Of a DNA stretch of 64,000 nt, positions 1 through 8,207 are shown piece after piece. The stretch covers positions 1 through 64,000 of the forward strand of contig JARRON010000016.1 in assembly GCA_037383845.1 (NCBI GenBank). The letters are read 5' to 3'. Source of the DNA: JARRON01 sp037383845. GTDB lineage: Bacteria; Pseudomonadota; Gammaproteobacteria; Steroidobacterales; XN24. The notes under the pieces are model-generated. The model was not told the origin of the DNA. It searched no databases and saw only the letters and a list, made by a program, of their open reading frames with translations. Within the stretch, counting starts at the first letter, position 1. Each line of letters begins with the position of its first letter. The translations under genes were made by a program, and so were the position numbers.

Positions 1-1602
1 GAGACCGGCCGCAAGCTGAATGTCACCATCGCGGTGCTGCTGGTCGTCGCCATCGGGGCCGTGGCGCTGGACCGGCTGGTCCCCGAGACCCGGGCCCCCG
101 CTGACTCGACTGCCGGGGCACCGCCCGTCGCTGAGCGGCAGGGTACGGCTGATGCGGCGGGACCCGTCGTTCCGGAGGCGGATTCGCCGGCGGAGGCCAG
201 CATCGCCGTGCTGCCCTTTGTAGACATGAGCCCGAACCGGGACAACGAGTATTTCTCCGACGGCCTGACCGAGGAACTCCTCAACGCATTAGCCAGGATC
301 CGGGCTCTGAAGGTTGCCGGTCGGACCTCTTCTTTCGCCTACAAGGGCAAGGACCAGGATTTACGAGTGATCGGAGAGGAACTCGGCGTGGCCCACCTCC
401 TCGAGGGCAGCGTCCGCATGGCGGGCAATCGGTTGCGGATCACGGCCCAGCTGATCAACGCGGACGACGGCTACCACCTGTGGTCCGAGACCTACGACCG
501 GGAGCTGGACGACGTTTTCGCCATCCAGACGGACATAGCAGAGCATGTCGCCGATGCCCTGAAGGTGACGCTGCTGGGGGAGGACGCCGACCGCATGCAG
601 GCGGGCGGCACGGACAATCTCGACGCCTACAACGACTACCTGCGGGGTGTCTACCTGATCAACCAGGGTTCCCGGGAGCAGGCGACGCGGCAGGCCGTGG
701 CCGCGGGGGAGAGTGCCCTGGCGGAAGACCCCGGTTATGCCAATGCGTGGACGGCTCTTGGACTGACGATGTCCAGCATGATCGCTAACGGCTGGGGTCC
801 GCCCGCCGAGAACTGGGAACGCCTGGAGGAAGCGGCGCGGCAGGCGCAGCGGCTGGCGCCCGAGCTGGGCGGCGGATTCCTGCTGGAGTCGTACCTCCTG
901 GCCTACCGGGACTTCAAGTGGGACCAGGGCGTGAAAGCGATTCGGCACGCGGAGGCGCTGGAACCCGGCAACGCCACCATCGTGACGGCCCTGGCGTTGA
1001 TGCTGCGCAATGTCGCCGTTGGCGAGGAAGTCTTCGACGCGGCGCGGCGCGGGGTAGAACTGGAGCCGACGAACCTGAGCAACCGGGTCTTCATGGGCGC
1101 GGTTTACATGTTGTCAGGCCGGTGCGAGGAGGCACGGGAGGTACTCAACAACGTGCTTGCGCGGGACGCGACTTTCCCGAGGGCTCGCTACTACCTGGGC
1201 ATGTGCCGATACCTCGCCGGCGACTACGAGGATGCTCTGGATCTGTTCAGCGAGGAGCCGCTCGACTGGATGCGCACGACGGGACGCCCGATGGCCCTGT
1301 TCAAGCTCGGGAGAACGGAAGAAGCCAGGGCCGCGCGAAGCAACCTGGATGAGCGCTACCACAGTTTGGCGGCCTACCAGCGAGCCCAGGTCGCTGCCCA
1401 GTGGGGAGAACCCGACGCCGTCTTCGAGGCCCTGGACCTTGCCTTCGAGGCGTCCGACGTCGGGGTGACGACACTGCTGACCGATCCGCTGATGGAGCCG
1501 GTCTACGACGATCCGCGCTACCTCGCCGCACTGGACCGCGCGGGGCTGACTCCCTTCCTGGAGAAGGTGAGGGCGCAGCAGGCCCGGAGTGTTCGGCAGT
1601 GA
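1..1602 (+). CDS. COG5616 TolB-N-like / TPR protein, 5' partial
   Basis: The reading frame is open from the first base, so the true start lies outside the window; 533 residues are visible. The visible N-terminus is the end of a cytoplasmic stretch followed by one membrane helix (about residues 9-24). After a Pro/Ala-rich linker comes the COG5616 module (IAVLPFVDMSP, DGLTEELLNALA, LEGSVRMAG, YHLWSETYDREL), then TPR-like helices to the C-terminus. The family is usually a membrane-anchored protein of unknown function, often fused to winged-helix or cyclase output domains. It is a close paralogue of the next gene, whose start overlaps this stop by 4 nt (GTGA), so the two are probably co-translated. 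Function beyond protein-protein interaction is not assignable. Confidence 0.85.
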   Translation, partial: ETGRKLNVTIAVLLVVAIGAVALDRLVPETRAPADSTAGAPPVAERQGTADAAGPVVPEADSPAEASIAVLPFVDMSPNRDNEYFSDGLTEELLNALARIRALKVAGRTSSFAYKGKDQDLRVIGEELGVAHLLEGSVRMAGNRLRITAQLINADDGYHLWSETYDRELDDVFAIQTDIAEHVADALKVTLLGEDADRMQAGGTDNLDAYNDYLRGVYLINQGSREQATRQAVAAGESALAEDPGYANAWTALGLTMSSMIANGWGPPAENWERLEEAARQAQRLAPELGGGFLLESYLLAYRDFKWDQGVKAIRHAEALEPGNATIVTALALMLRNVAVGEEVFDAARRGVELEPTNLSNRVFMGAVYMLSGRCEEAREVLNNVLARDATFPRARYYLGMCRYLAGDYEDALDLFSEEPLDWMRTTGRPMALFKLGRTEEARAARSNLDERYHSLAAYQRAQVAAQWGEPDAVFEALDLAFEASDVGVTTLLTDPLMEPVYDDPRYLAALDRAGLTPFLEKVRAQQARSVRQ

Positions 1603-3455
1603 GCCTCTGGGGTGAGCTGAAGCGCCGGAACGTCATCCGCATGGCGGTGCTGTACGTGGTCGCTGCCTGGCTGCTGCTGCAGGTCGCCGACGTGGGCATG
1701 TCGGTGCTGGAGCTTCCGGACTGGACCGGGAAGCTGGTGTTCTTCCTGCTGGCCCTTGGCTTCCCGCTGGTGCTCATCTTTTCCTGGATCTATGAGCTCA
1801 CCCCGGAGGGAATCAAGCGCGAATCCCTGGTGGATCGCTCCCAGTCAGCGACCGGACAGACCGGCCGGAGGCTCAACATCCTCACCTCTGCGCTGGCGGC
1901 GCTGGCCCTCCTGGCACTCGCCGCGGACCGGATGCTGCCGGAGCGGATGCCGGATGCCTCTTCGGTCCCGGCGGCAGAGGTGGCAGCGCCGGCCGCGGAT
2001 ACGTCGCAGGCGGAGGTGCCCGAGCCGGAGGTCGCGGACACAGGCGCGGCGCCCGCCCACTCCGTGGCAGTGCTGCCCTTCGTCAACATGTCCGACGACC
2101 GGGAGAACGAGTACTTCGCCGACGGCCTGGCCGAGGAGGTGCTCAACCTGCTGGCCGGCATCGAGGGCCTGAACGTGGCCGCACGGACGTCGTCGTTCAC
2201 CTTCAAGAACACGAACCTCAAGCTGCCGGACATCGCCCGGGAGCTGAACGTTGGCACCGTACTGGAGGGCAGCGTCCGACGGGCAGGCAACAAGGTCCGG
2301 GTGACGGCCCAGCTCATCAAGGCGAGCGACGGTTATCACCTGTGGTCGGAGACCTACGACCGGGAGCTGACCGACATCTTTGCTATCCAGAGCGACATCG
2401 CGGCCCACGTCGCCGATGCCATGGAGGCAACGCTGCTGGGTCGGGACCGTGGCCTCGAAAAGCCGGGCACGTCATCCCCGGAGGCCTACGACGCCTACCT
2501 GCGGGGCGTGTACCTGGCTAACCAGGGGGGCGGTGACGAGACCTGGCAGGCGGCGCTGGCGGCTTTCCGGTCGGCGACGGCGCTTGACCCGGATTACGCG
2601 CCGGCCTGGGCGGGGGCGGGACTGGCTCTCGAGCACCTCGTCGGGCACGGCGTTATCCAGCCCGTGGACGGCTGGCCGATGGTCAGGGAGGTCCTGGACC
2701 GGGCGGAAGCCCTGGACCCTGATCTGCCGGAGACGCTCATCCTGCGCGCCGCGCTCGTCGGGGCGGTGGATTACCAATGGCGGGAGGGCCTGGAACTCAC
2801 GCGCAGGGCCGTGGAGCTCCGGCCAGGCGATGCCAGCCTGCTCAGGCAGCTTTCGTCCATCGCAGGACGGCTCGGGTTCGCCGAGGAGGCCATCCGGGCG
2901 GCGAAGCGGGCCGTGGAACTCGACCCGCTGAACATGCAGACGGTGAACCGGCTCGCGTTGACCTACGCGGATGTCCGCCAGTTCGACAACTGCCTGGCCG
3001 CGGCGGAACGCGCCTCCGATCTGGACCCGGAGCACAGCGGCACACAAGGCATGCTGGCCTGGTGTCGGCTCCAGACCGGGGATTCCCAGGCTGCGCTGGA
3101 CATCGTCGAAGGCATGTCCCGCACCTGGGGTCCGCTGCTCGTTCTGGCCATCGCCAACAGCCGCCTGGGGCGAGCCGAGGCCTCCCGGGCCGCTTACGAC
3201 GAAATGGAAAGCCGTTACGGGGACGCAGCGGCTTATCAGCTGGCCGAAATCAACGCCGAGTGGGGCGACACGGACGCGGCATTCGCCTGGCTGGACCGGG
3301 CGATCGAGGCGAGAGACCCGGGGATGAGCTACGTGCTTGGAGACGAGTTGCTGGACTCGCTGCGGGGCGACCCCCGGTTCCGGCGGGTGCTCGAGCGGGT
3401 CGGGCTGGCCGAATTCCCGCGGCCTGACTTCGTGCCCGAGCCAGGAACCAGCTGA
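1599..3455 (+). CDS. COG5616 TolB-N-like / TPR protein, full length
   Basis: 618 residues from a GTG that overlaps the upstream stop (GTGA). The longer open frame upstream lies inside the previous gene; GTG is preferred because the translation then begins SLWGELKRRNVIRMAVLYVV, the usual N-terminus of this family. Two or three membrane helices follow (about residues 15-33, 45-66, 93-110) with the family motif IYELTPEGIKRE between them. The periplasmic or cytoplasmic COG5616 module (VAVLPFVNMSDDREN, DGLAEEVLNLLAG, LEGSVRRAG, YHLWSETYDREL) is followed by roughly eight TPR-like helical pairs. Same architecture as its upstream neighbour, consistent with tandem duplication. Substrate or partner unknown. 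Confidence 0.88.
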   Translation: MSLWGELKRRNVIRMAVLYVVAAWLLLQVADVGMSVLELPDWTGKLVFFLLALGFPLVLIFSWIYELTPEGIKRESLVDRSQSATGQTGRRLNILTSALAALALLALAADRMLPERMPDASSVPAAEVAAPAADTSQAEVPEPEVADTGAAPAHSVAVLPFVNMSDDRENEYFADGLAEEVLNLLAGIEGLNVAARTSSFTFKNTNLKLPDIARELNVGTVLEGSVRRAGNKVRVTAQLIKASDGYHLWSETYDRELTDIFAIQSDIAAHVADAMEATLLGRDRGLEKPGTSSPEAYDAYLRGVYLANQGGGDETWQAALAAFRSATALDPDYAPAWAGAGLALEHLVGHGVIQPVDGWPMVREVLDRAEALDPDLPETLILRAALVGAVDYQWREGLELTRRAVELRPGDASLLRQLSSIAGRLGFAEEAIRAAKRAVELDPLNMQTVNRLALTYADVRQFDNCLAAAERASDLDPEHSGTQGMLAWCRLQTGDSQAALDIVEGMSRTWGPLLVLAIANSRLGRAEASRAAYDEMESRYGDAAAYQLAEINAEWGDTDAAFAWLDRAIEARDPGMSYVLGDELLDSLRGDPRFRRVLERVGLAEFPRPDFVPEPGTS

Positions 3456-3510
3456 CGCAGATTCCGGCACAGCCGGCTTCGTCCGCGGGGTGCGGCATGG
3501 GACTCGCCCT

Positions 3511-3529
3511 GAGGAAGCCGGGCTTCCTC
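3511..3529. terminator. hairpin between convergent genes
   Basis: GAGGAAG-CCGGG-CTTCCTC forms a 7-bp perfect stem between the COG5616 pair and the convergent small gene. There is no run of T on either strand, so an intrinsic terminator is only possible. Confidence 0.3.
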
Positions 3530-3625
3530 GGGACGATTCGGGCCGGAATGCCAGAGGCTTGCGGTGGCCGCCGGCCCCACAGGCCCGTCAGGCGAGGGCG
3601 GCAAGGCTGCCGATGATCTCCCGTA

Positions 3626-3868
3626 TCAGCTCTTCTTGACGCTGGTTTTCTTCTTCGAGCGCCTGGCGGGGCTGGTCTTCGCTGCCATCTCGCTCTCGAT
3701 CATCTCGATAAGTTGCCGCCAGGAGTAGCGCTTCACCGGTTCTTTCGCATTCTTGCGGAAGTAATAAAGGCTGTTGGCGGAGATCAGGAACCGGCCCCGG
3801 AGCTTGTCCTCGGCGTCGGTGACCTTGACCACGATATCCAGTCCGGCTTTCCGGGTGGGCTTTGCCAT
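3626..3868 (-). CDS. small lysine-tailed protein of unknown function
   Basis: 80 residues, start ATG at 3868 preceded by AAGGAAG at good spacing; the longer antisense frame upstream runs through the divergent methyltransferase and has no support. The N-terminal 60 residues look like a small alpha/beta domain (LDIVVKVTDAEDKLRGRFLIS, then RYSWRQLIEMIESEM) and the last 15 residues are a basic tail rich in Lys, Arg and Ser (SPARRSKKKTSVKKS), resembling a histone H1-like or nucleic-acid-binding tail. It is transcribed alone, divergently from the methyltransferase. No family recognised; DNA or RNA binding is a guess from charge only. Confidence 0.65.
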   Translation of the reverse strand: MAKPTRKAGLDIVVKVTDAEDKLRGRFLISANSLYYFRKNAKEPVKRYSWRQLIEMIESEMAAKTSPARRSKKKTSVKKS

Positions 3869-4051
3869 GGGCGTTCTTCCTTTCGATGCGAGCCTGCGGC
3901 CCCGCCGGGCCGCCAAATCCGTATAGCGTATCGCAAACCCGGCTTCTGCGGTTCGTTCGGGACGTCCCTCCGCGCCGCGTTCGCCGCGACGCCTGTGGCG
4001 TGTCGCTGGCCCTTCCGCCGGTGCCGAAGGAGAGCGTGCTAGGCTCGCTGC

Positions 4052-4822
4052 ATGGCCGTGGTGTGGAGCGCCTGCAAGGACGGCACCCGCTATGAAGTGC
4101 GGGCTCACGGAAACGTGCTGAAGCTCTACAGCGACGGCGTGTTCCATTCGGCGTGGAATCCGAGGCACGGGCTGACGGGCCGGGTCTGGGACCTGTTCGT
4201 CGTGGCCGCCTTTGCCGCCCGGGCACCGGTGCGGCGGGTACTCCTGCTGGGGATCGGCGGCGGTACGGCGCTGCTTCAGCTGCAGCGCTTCGCGGGTCCG
4301 CTGGAGGCCGTGGGCGTGGACCTCGACGCGGTGCATCTGCAGGTGGCCAGGGAGCGCTTCGGCGTCAGTCCCGAGATTGCCCGTCTGGTCCACGCCGACG
4401 CCTGCCAGTGGATCGGGGACGCTCCCGCGGAAAGCTTCGACCTCGTCGTCGACGACCTGTTCGGACACGTCGACGGGGAGCCGGCGCGTGCCGTGCCCGT
4501 GGATGCTGCCTGGGCAGGATTACTGGGCCGGCTGCTCGCCCCGGGCGGCGTCCTGGCGGTGAACTTCATTGCGCCGAAAGACCTGCGCGCCTCCGCCCTT
4601 TGCAGCGATGCGCGGATACGGGGGCAGTATGCGTCGGCTTATCAGCTCCGAACGGCGAAGGACGCGAATGCAGTCGGGGTGTTCTGCCGGGAGGAGATCA
4701 CTCCGCGCCGATGGCGGGCCCGCGTGCGCGCCACGCCGGGCCTCGACGACCGGGATCGACGCTGTCCTCTCGATTACGAGATTCGCAGACTTCCGGAGGT
4801 TGGCGACTCGGTGGCGGCCTGA
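4052..4822 (+). CDS. spermidine-synthase-like class I methyltransferase
   Basis: 256 residues. A beta-strand N-terminal region (YEVRAHGNVLKLYSDG) precedes a Rossmann fold with the SAM/dcSAM site LLLGIGGGTALLQL and the acidic end of strand 2 (VGVDLDAVHL). Strand 4 reads FDLVVDDLFGH where polyamine synthases carry the substrate-binding Asp pair. The layout matches the spermidine synthase-like superfamily, which includes true aminopropyltransferases and methyltransferases; the fast-evolving C-terminus does not let me choose. No SpeD is nearby, which argues against a polyamine pathway role here. The last 49 nt overlap the convergent TIR gene tail-to-tail. Confidence 0.75.
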   Translation: MAVVWSACKDGTRYEVRAHGNVLKLYSDGVFHSAWNPRHGLTGRVWDLFVVAAFAARAPVRRVLLLGIGGGTALLQLQRFAGPLEAVGVDLDAVHLQVARERFGVSPEIARLVHADACQWIGDAPAESFDLVVDDLFGHVDGEPARAVPVDAAWAGLLGRLLAPGGVLAVNFIAPKDLRASALCSDARIRGQYASAYQLRTAKDANAVGVFCREEITPRRWRARVRATPGLDDRDRRCPLDYEIRRLPEVGDSVAA

Positions 4823-6969
4823 CGGCCTGCGCTGCTGCCGGCCGGCTCTGACGACCCGGGGACAGCGGACGCATCGGCTGGCCAGGGCCAGAGAGGCCGG
4901 TAGCCGATCGCGTCGAGGCTCTCCTGCGCCGCGCCCACGTCCTCGCTCCGCCCCAGCAGAAGTCCGGCTCGGACGAAAGGATCGAGAACCAGCCAGAGCC
5001 GGGACTTCGCCGCGAAGGGAGAGATCGCGTCAAAGGCGCGCTGAAAATCAGCTCGCGCGTCTGCGGAATGGCCCAGGGCACTGTGCACCTGGCCGCGCAC
5101 CAGCAGCGCGTCCGCGAGCAGGGCGCTGTTGGCGGCATCCGCGGGCTGGCTTGCAGCGTGGGCCGAGGCCAGCTCGACTGACTTCCCGGCCAGCCGGAGG
5201 GCTTCCGCGGTCTCGCCGGAGACCAGGCCGGCACGGGCGGCGGCGGCCATGGTATTCGCGAAGAGCGGCCTTAAAGCGACGCTCCCCGGCGGTCCCAGGG
5301 ATGCCATGGTTTCTTCCGAAAGAAGCCCCGCGAACAGACGCGCCGCCTGCTCGAACTCGCCCCTGGACGCCAGGATTTCCGCGAGACCCCGGGAGGCGGT
5401 GTACTCGGTCCGCCGAAAGTCGCTGGTCTCCGGGCTGGAGGCCACGAGACGGCCCTGCATCGCGGCGGCCCGCCGATAGGTATCGGCGGCGCCTTCGACG
5501 TCACCGGAGGCCCGCATGACCCGGGCCAGGTGGACGAGCTGGTCGGCCTGCCTGTGTTCCACGGGGATTGCCTCACTGCCCTGTTTCCGTGCGGCCTGTT
5601 CTCCGAACAGGCGGGCGGACTCGGAGAAGTACGCCTCTGCTGACGGAAGATCCCCGAGGGCCTCGGCGCAGCTGCCCTGGAAGGACCTGGTCCCGGCGAT
5701 ATAGATTTCCATCTCGTCGGGCCTGAAGCCCCTGGCGCGAAGCTCCTCCAGGGCCGTGGACGCATCTGCGAACATGGAGGCGGCGAGCTCCGGGTCTCCC
5801 TTGTGAAGCTGCATGCCGGCGACGTTGAAGTCCCCGAAGGCTTTCTCCAGCAGCCAGTCCAGCCGCTCGGGATTCTGGGCAGCCAGCACACGGGTAGTCT
5901 GGCGATAAGCGTCGAACCAGTCCTCGGCGCGGCCGATGTTCTGTTGCAGGAAGTAGTTCTCCCCCACATAGAACGCCGCCTGGGCGAGCTCGAAGATCTG
6001 GTCGGGCTCCTCCCGTTTCCTGCGTACCAGATCGATTCTCCGGCGGTGCTCCAGCCGGAACGCCTGCAGCGCGGAATCCAGTTCGTACCGGCGCTGCCAT
6101 TCCATCCCCTGTTCCCGCAGCGCCGAGGCCTGGGCCTCGAGGGCTTCGTCCGTCATCTGCGTGTCCGGCGAAAGGGGCGCTAAAACGGTGCCGTCCTCAA
6201 GGGTCACCGGGGCGGGCGACCAGTCCGTGCTCGCCAGCTCCGGGTGCCGCTGGCTGACGAGGAAATCGACCAGCGCACTCGACGTGGCCTGGCTTCGGCT
6301 GGCCGCTTCCCTGGCTACCCAGGCATTGTAGGCAAGCGTCCCGGCCACGCTCAGGCCCAGCACGGCGGAGGCAGCGATCGCCAGCCACCGGCGCCTGCGG
6401 CGGTGCTGCTCCCGCTGGTAAAGAGCGTCGTAGCTGACGCCCATCAGGCCCGCCATGAGACGGATCAGTGCACGCCGGGGTCCGTCGCCGCTGTCCCGGG
6501 CGTCGGCGGCCGCCGGTTCTGCCGGCTCGTCGGTCAACTCTCCGTCGGCGGTCACCCGGTACCGCAGCGCCGGCGGGAAACACTGCTCCGGCCCGTCGCC
6601 GGCCGCCGGATCGCCGGCCACGATGAAGGCGAAGATGCGTTCGCCCCGGCCGAGGGACTTGAAGGTCCGGATCTCCTCGTTCACCCAGCGCGACCGGGCG
6701 GCGGCCGGCGAGCAGATCACGACCATGGAGGCGGACTCGTCCAGGGCCCGCGAAATCGTGGGGCCCAGGTCGCTGGAGGCAGGCAGCTCGTCCCGGTCCC
6801 GGAACACCGGCCCAAGACGGGCCGGGACCGGGCCGAAGGCACCGTTCGTGCCAGCAAGGCGGGAGGGGACCCGCCAGGTTTCGAGCTTCTCGGCAACGCG
6901 GCGGGCCCAGGCCCGATCCGCGTGGCTGTAGCTCAGGAAGACGCCGTAGTGATAACTGCGGTTATTCAT
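4774..6969 (-). CDS. TIR domain - transmembrane - TPR protein
   Basis: 731 residues. Residues 1-140 are a TIR domain: box 1 FLSYSHAD (11-18), FRDRDEL (56-62), and SRWVNEEI (93-100), in which Glu99 sits where SARM1-type TIR NADases carry the catalytic Glu (W-x3-E). A basic juxtamembrane stretch (QREQHRRRRRW) and one membrane helix (about 196-214) follow, then about 500 residues of TPR-like helices. Bacterial TIR domains can cleave NAD+ or make cyclic ADP-ribose signals; the TPR part would be the trigger-sensing or partner-binding half. It is the last gene of a minus-strand run with a 131-residue unknown (33 nt upstream) and the SLOG-SLATT genes. TIR-TM-repeat proteins also occur outside known immune loci, so activity is not certain. 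Confidence 0.85.
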   Translation of the reverse strand: MNNRSYHYGVFLSYSHADRAWARRVAEKLETWRVPSRLAGTNGAFGPVPARLGPVFRDRDELPASSDLGPTISRALDESASMVVICSPAAARSRWVNEEIRTFKSLGRGERIFAFIVAGDPAAGDGPEQCFPPALRYRVTADGELTDEPAEPAAADARDSGDGPRRALIRLMAGLMGVSYDALYQREQHRRRRRWLAIAASAVLGLSVAGTLAYNAWVAREAASRSQATSSALVDFLVSQRHPELASTDWSPAPVTLEDGTVLAPLSPDTQMTDEALEAQASALREQGMEWQRRYELDSALQAFRLEHRRRIDLVRRKREEPDQIFELAQAAFYVGENYFLQQNIGRAEDWFDAYRQTTRVLAAQNPERLDWLLEKAFGDFNVAGMQLHKGDPELAASMFADASTALEELRARGFRPDEMEIYIAGTRSFQGSCAEALGDLPSAEAYFSESARLFGEQAARKQGSEAIPVEHRQADQLVHLARVMRASGDVEGAADTYRRAAAMQGRLVASSPETSDFRRTEYTASRGLAEILASRGEFEQAARLFAGLLSEETMASLGPPGSVALRPLFANTMAAAARAGLVSGETAEALRLAGKSVELASAHAASQPADAANSALLADALLVRGQVHSALGHSADARADFQRAFDAISPFAAKSRLWLVLDPFVRAGLLLGRSEDVGAAQESLDAIGYRPLWPWPADASAVPGSSEPAGSSAGRQAATESPTSGSLRIS

Positions 6970-7002
6970 GCCCGCAGCCCCGATGCAGGTTCAGCCTGAA
7001 TC

Positions 7003-7398
7003 CTAGCGCGGCGGCCTGTTTTCGATTATCGGATCCAGAGATATGGGACGGCCAAATCCGTCTTCCGGGGCGCACCATATGGTGTATTTGAACGCGCCCT
7101 CAGTCACGAACTTGTCCTTGATCTGGATTTGCTTCTTGTTGGAGGCGTCTGGCTGGACGCCATCTTGCTCGAACTCGTCCAGCCCATTACCGGAAAACTC
7201 GATGCTTACCAGATCCCAGCCCGGCTCGCTGTCCTTATCCAACTTCCAGCGAATTATTTTCGGGCCTGAGCCGAGCGGTCCTGTGAACTTTACGTGTCCG
7301 TCCTGCACAGGATCGGCCAGGGTGACCGCGGGGCCGTTGACAAAATTCTTGACTTTGACCGTTATCTCTTTATTCGGGTTCTGTGCGCCAAATGCCAT
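7003..7398 (-). CDS. small beta-rich protein between SLATT and TIR genes, unknown
   Basis: 131 residues, starting at ATG 7398 behind GGGGAG; the frame stays open upstream to 7533 but that extension is arginine- and serine-rich and looks non-coding. The protein has no signal peptide or membrane helix. It alternates beta-prone stretches (EITVKVKNFVNG, PKIIRWKL, DLVSIEFSGNG, IQIKDKFVTEGAFKYTIWC) and ends LDPIIENRPPR. The 'LDPIIE' ending faintly recalls the DP-EP beta-sandwich family, which I cannot confirm. It lies 33 nt upstream of the TIR gene, in the same direction, and downstream of the SLATT gene, so it is probably part of the same system. Base composition is lower in GC than its neighbours (many AAT, ATT, AAA), which may indicate acquisition. 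Confidence 0.65.
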   Translation of the reverse strand: MAFGAQNPNKEITVKVKNFVNGPAVTLADPVQDGHVKFTGPLGSGPKIIRWKLDKDSEPGWDLVSIEFSGNGLDEFEQDGVQPDASNKKQIQIKDKFVTEGAFKYTIWCAPEDGFGRPISLDPIIENRPPR

Positions 7399-7555
7399 CT
7401 CTTGTGCTCCCCACGGTTGACTCCGTCCACGCCACCCAGAGACCGACGCTCTGGCGAAGGCGTTCCCACCTCGATCGGCTGATAAGGGTACGGTAGTCCA
7501 GCCCGAGCAATCCTGCTCGCTGCGGCGCAGCACGAGGCGAATGCTCTGGCGTTCA

Positions 7556-8191
7556 TCACAGCTTCCCGTGCTCCAGCGGCCGCTCCCGGTGCATCAGGAT
7601 CCACTCGGCGTGCTCGTCCAGGGCGGCGTCTCCCAGGGCCCGGAGTATGCTCAGCTTCTCGGCCTCGGTCTGGGCCGCGTCGATGCGGCGCCGGGCGTTG
7701 GCGAAGATCCGGTGCATGAACCGGTACTGCTTGACCAGTTCCTTGTCCGCCTTGCGGAACGCGTAGGCCTCCCGCACCGCGGCGATCAGCGTCAGCGCAC
7801 CGGCGGTGAACAGCATGGGGTCGTGCCAGGCTTCCGGCAGCACGCCGGCGAGCCCCGCCAGGATGACGGCGACCGCGATACCGGCCCATAGCGCGATGCG
7901 CCCCATGCGCTCTGTCAACTGGTTTCGCCGGTCCCGTTCCACGGCCCGACGGGCGAAGTAGCCGGTCTGGCCGCTTCCAGGCGTGCCGATCCATTCCCGG
8001 ATGGCGAACTCGAGGCCGTCCGGGCCCTCCCCGGGGATGCCGGGGCCGGCGGCGTCACTGGCAAGGGCCGCGGTGCGCATGACGTGGCGGATCCAGGACA
8101 GCTCCACGTCCTGTTTCTGGAGGAAATTGTCGTGGGCGAAACGCCCGCCGCCCGGGCTGGATAACCCGGCCATGCTCCAGTACACCTGCAC
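7556..8191 (-). CDS. SLATT-like membrane module, C-terminal half of a split SLOG-SLATT protein
   Basis: 211 residues if translation begins at GTG 8191. The frame carries LRVQVYWSMAGL and then a cytoplasmic region, two membrane helices (about 97-117 and 126-142, IALWAGIAVAVILAGLAGVL and MLFTAGALTLIAA) and a long C-terminal helix pair (FRKADKELVKQYRFMHRIFANA, EAEKLSILRALGDAALDEHAEW). Residues upstream of GTG in this frame (EGLRVQ) continue naturally from the preceding ORF's end (RYLDYRAL), so the two are probably one protein interrupted by a frameshift. Alternatively the stop, GAAGG and GTG order would permit coupled reinitiation as a separate subunit. SLATT domains are predicted pore-forming effectors in nucleotide-dependent conflict systems. 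Confidence 0.7.
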   Translation of the reverse strand: MQVYWSMAGLSSPGGGRFAHDNFLQKQDVELSWIRHVMRTAALASDAAGPGIPGEGPDGLEFAIREWIGTPGSGQTGYFARRAVERDRRNQLTERMGRIALWAGIAVAVILAGLAGVLPEAWHDPMLFTAGALTLIAAVREAYAFRKADKELVKQYRFMHRIFANARRRIDAAQTEAEKLSILRALGDAALDEHAEWILMHRERPLEHGKL

Positions 8192-8207
8192 CCGCAGGCC
8201 TTCACAG
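8189..8207 (-). other. frameshift junction in the SLOG-SLATT gene
   Basis: On the coding strand the sequence is AGGGCACTGTGAAGGC. Frame 1 reads Arg-Ala-Leu-stop; the +1 frame reads Glu-Gly-Leu-Arg-Val-Gln directly after the Leu codon. The order AGGG, short spacer, CTG TGA echoes the prfB programmed +1 site (AGGGGG, TAT, CTT TGA), but CTG would re-pair poorly in the +1 frame. A two-base deletion, a sequencing error or coupled reinitiation at GTG 8191 are all possible. Confidence 0.6.

Noticed and set aside
4774..4822. 49-nt overlap of TIR and methyltransferase genes as a functional link
   Set aside because: They converge tail-to-tail; such overlaps are common in compact genomes and do not imply a shared role.
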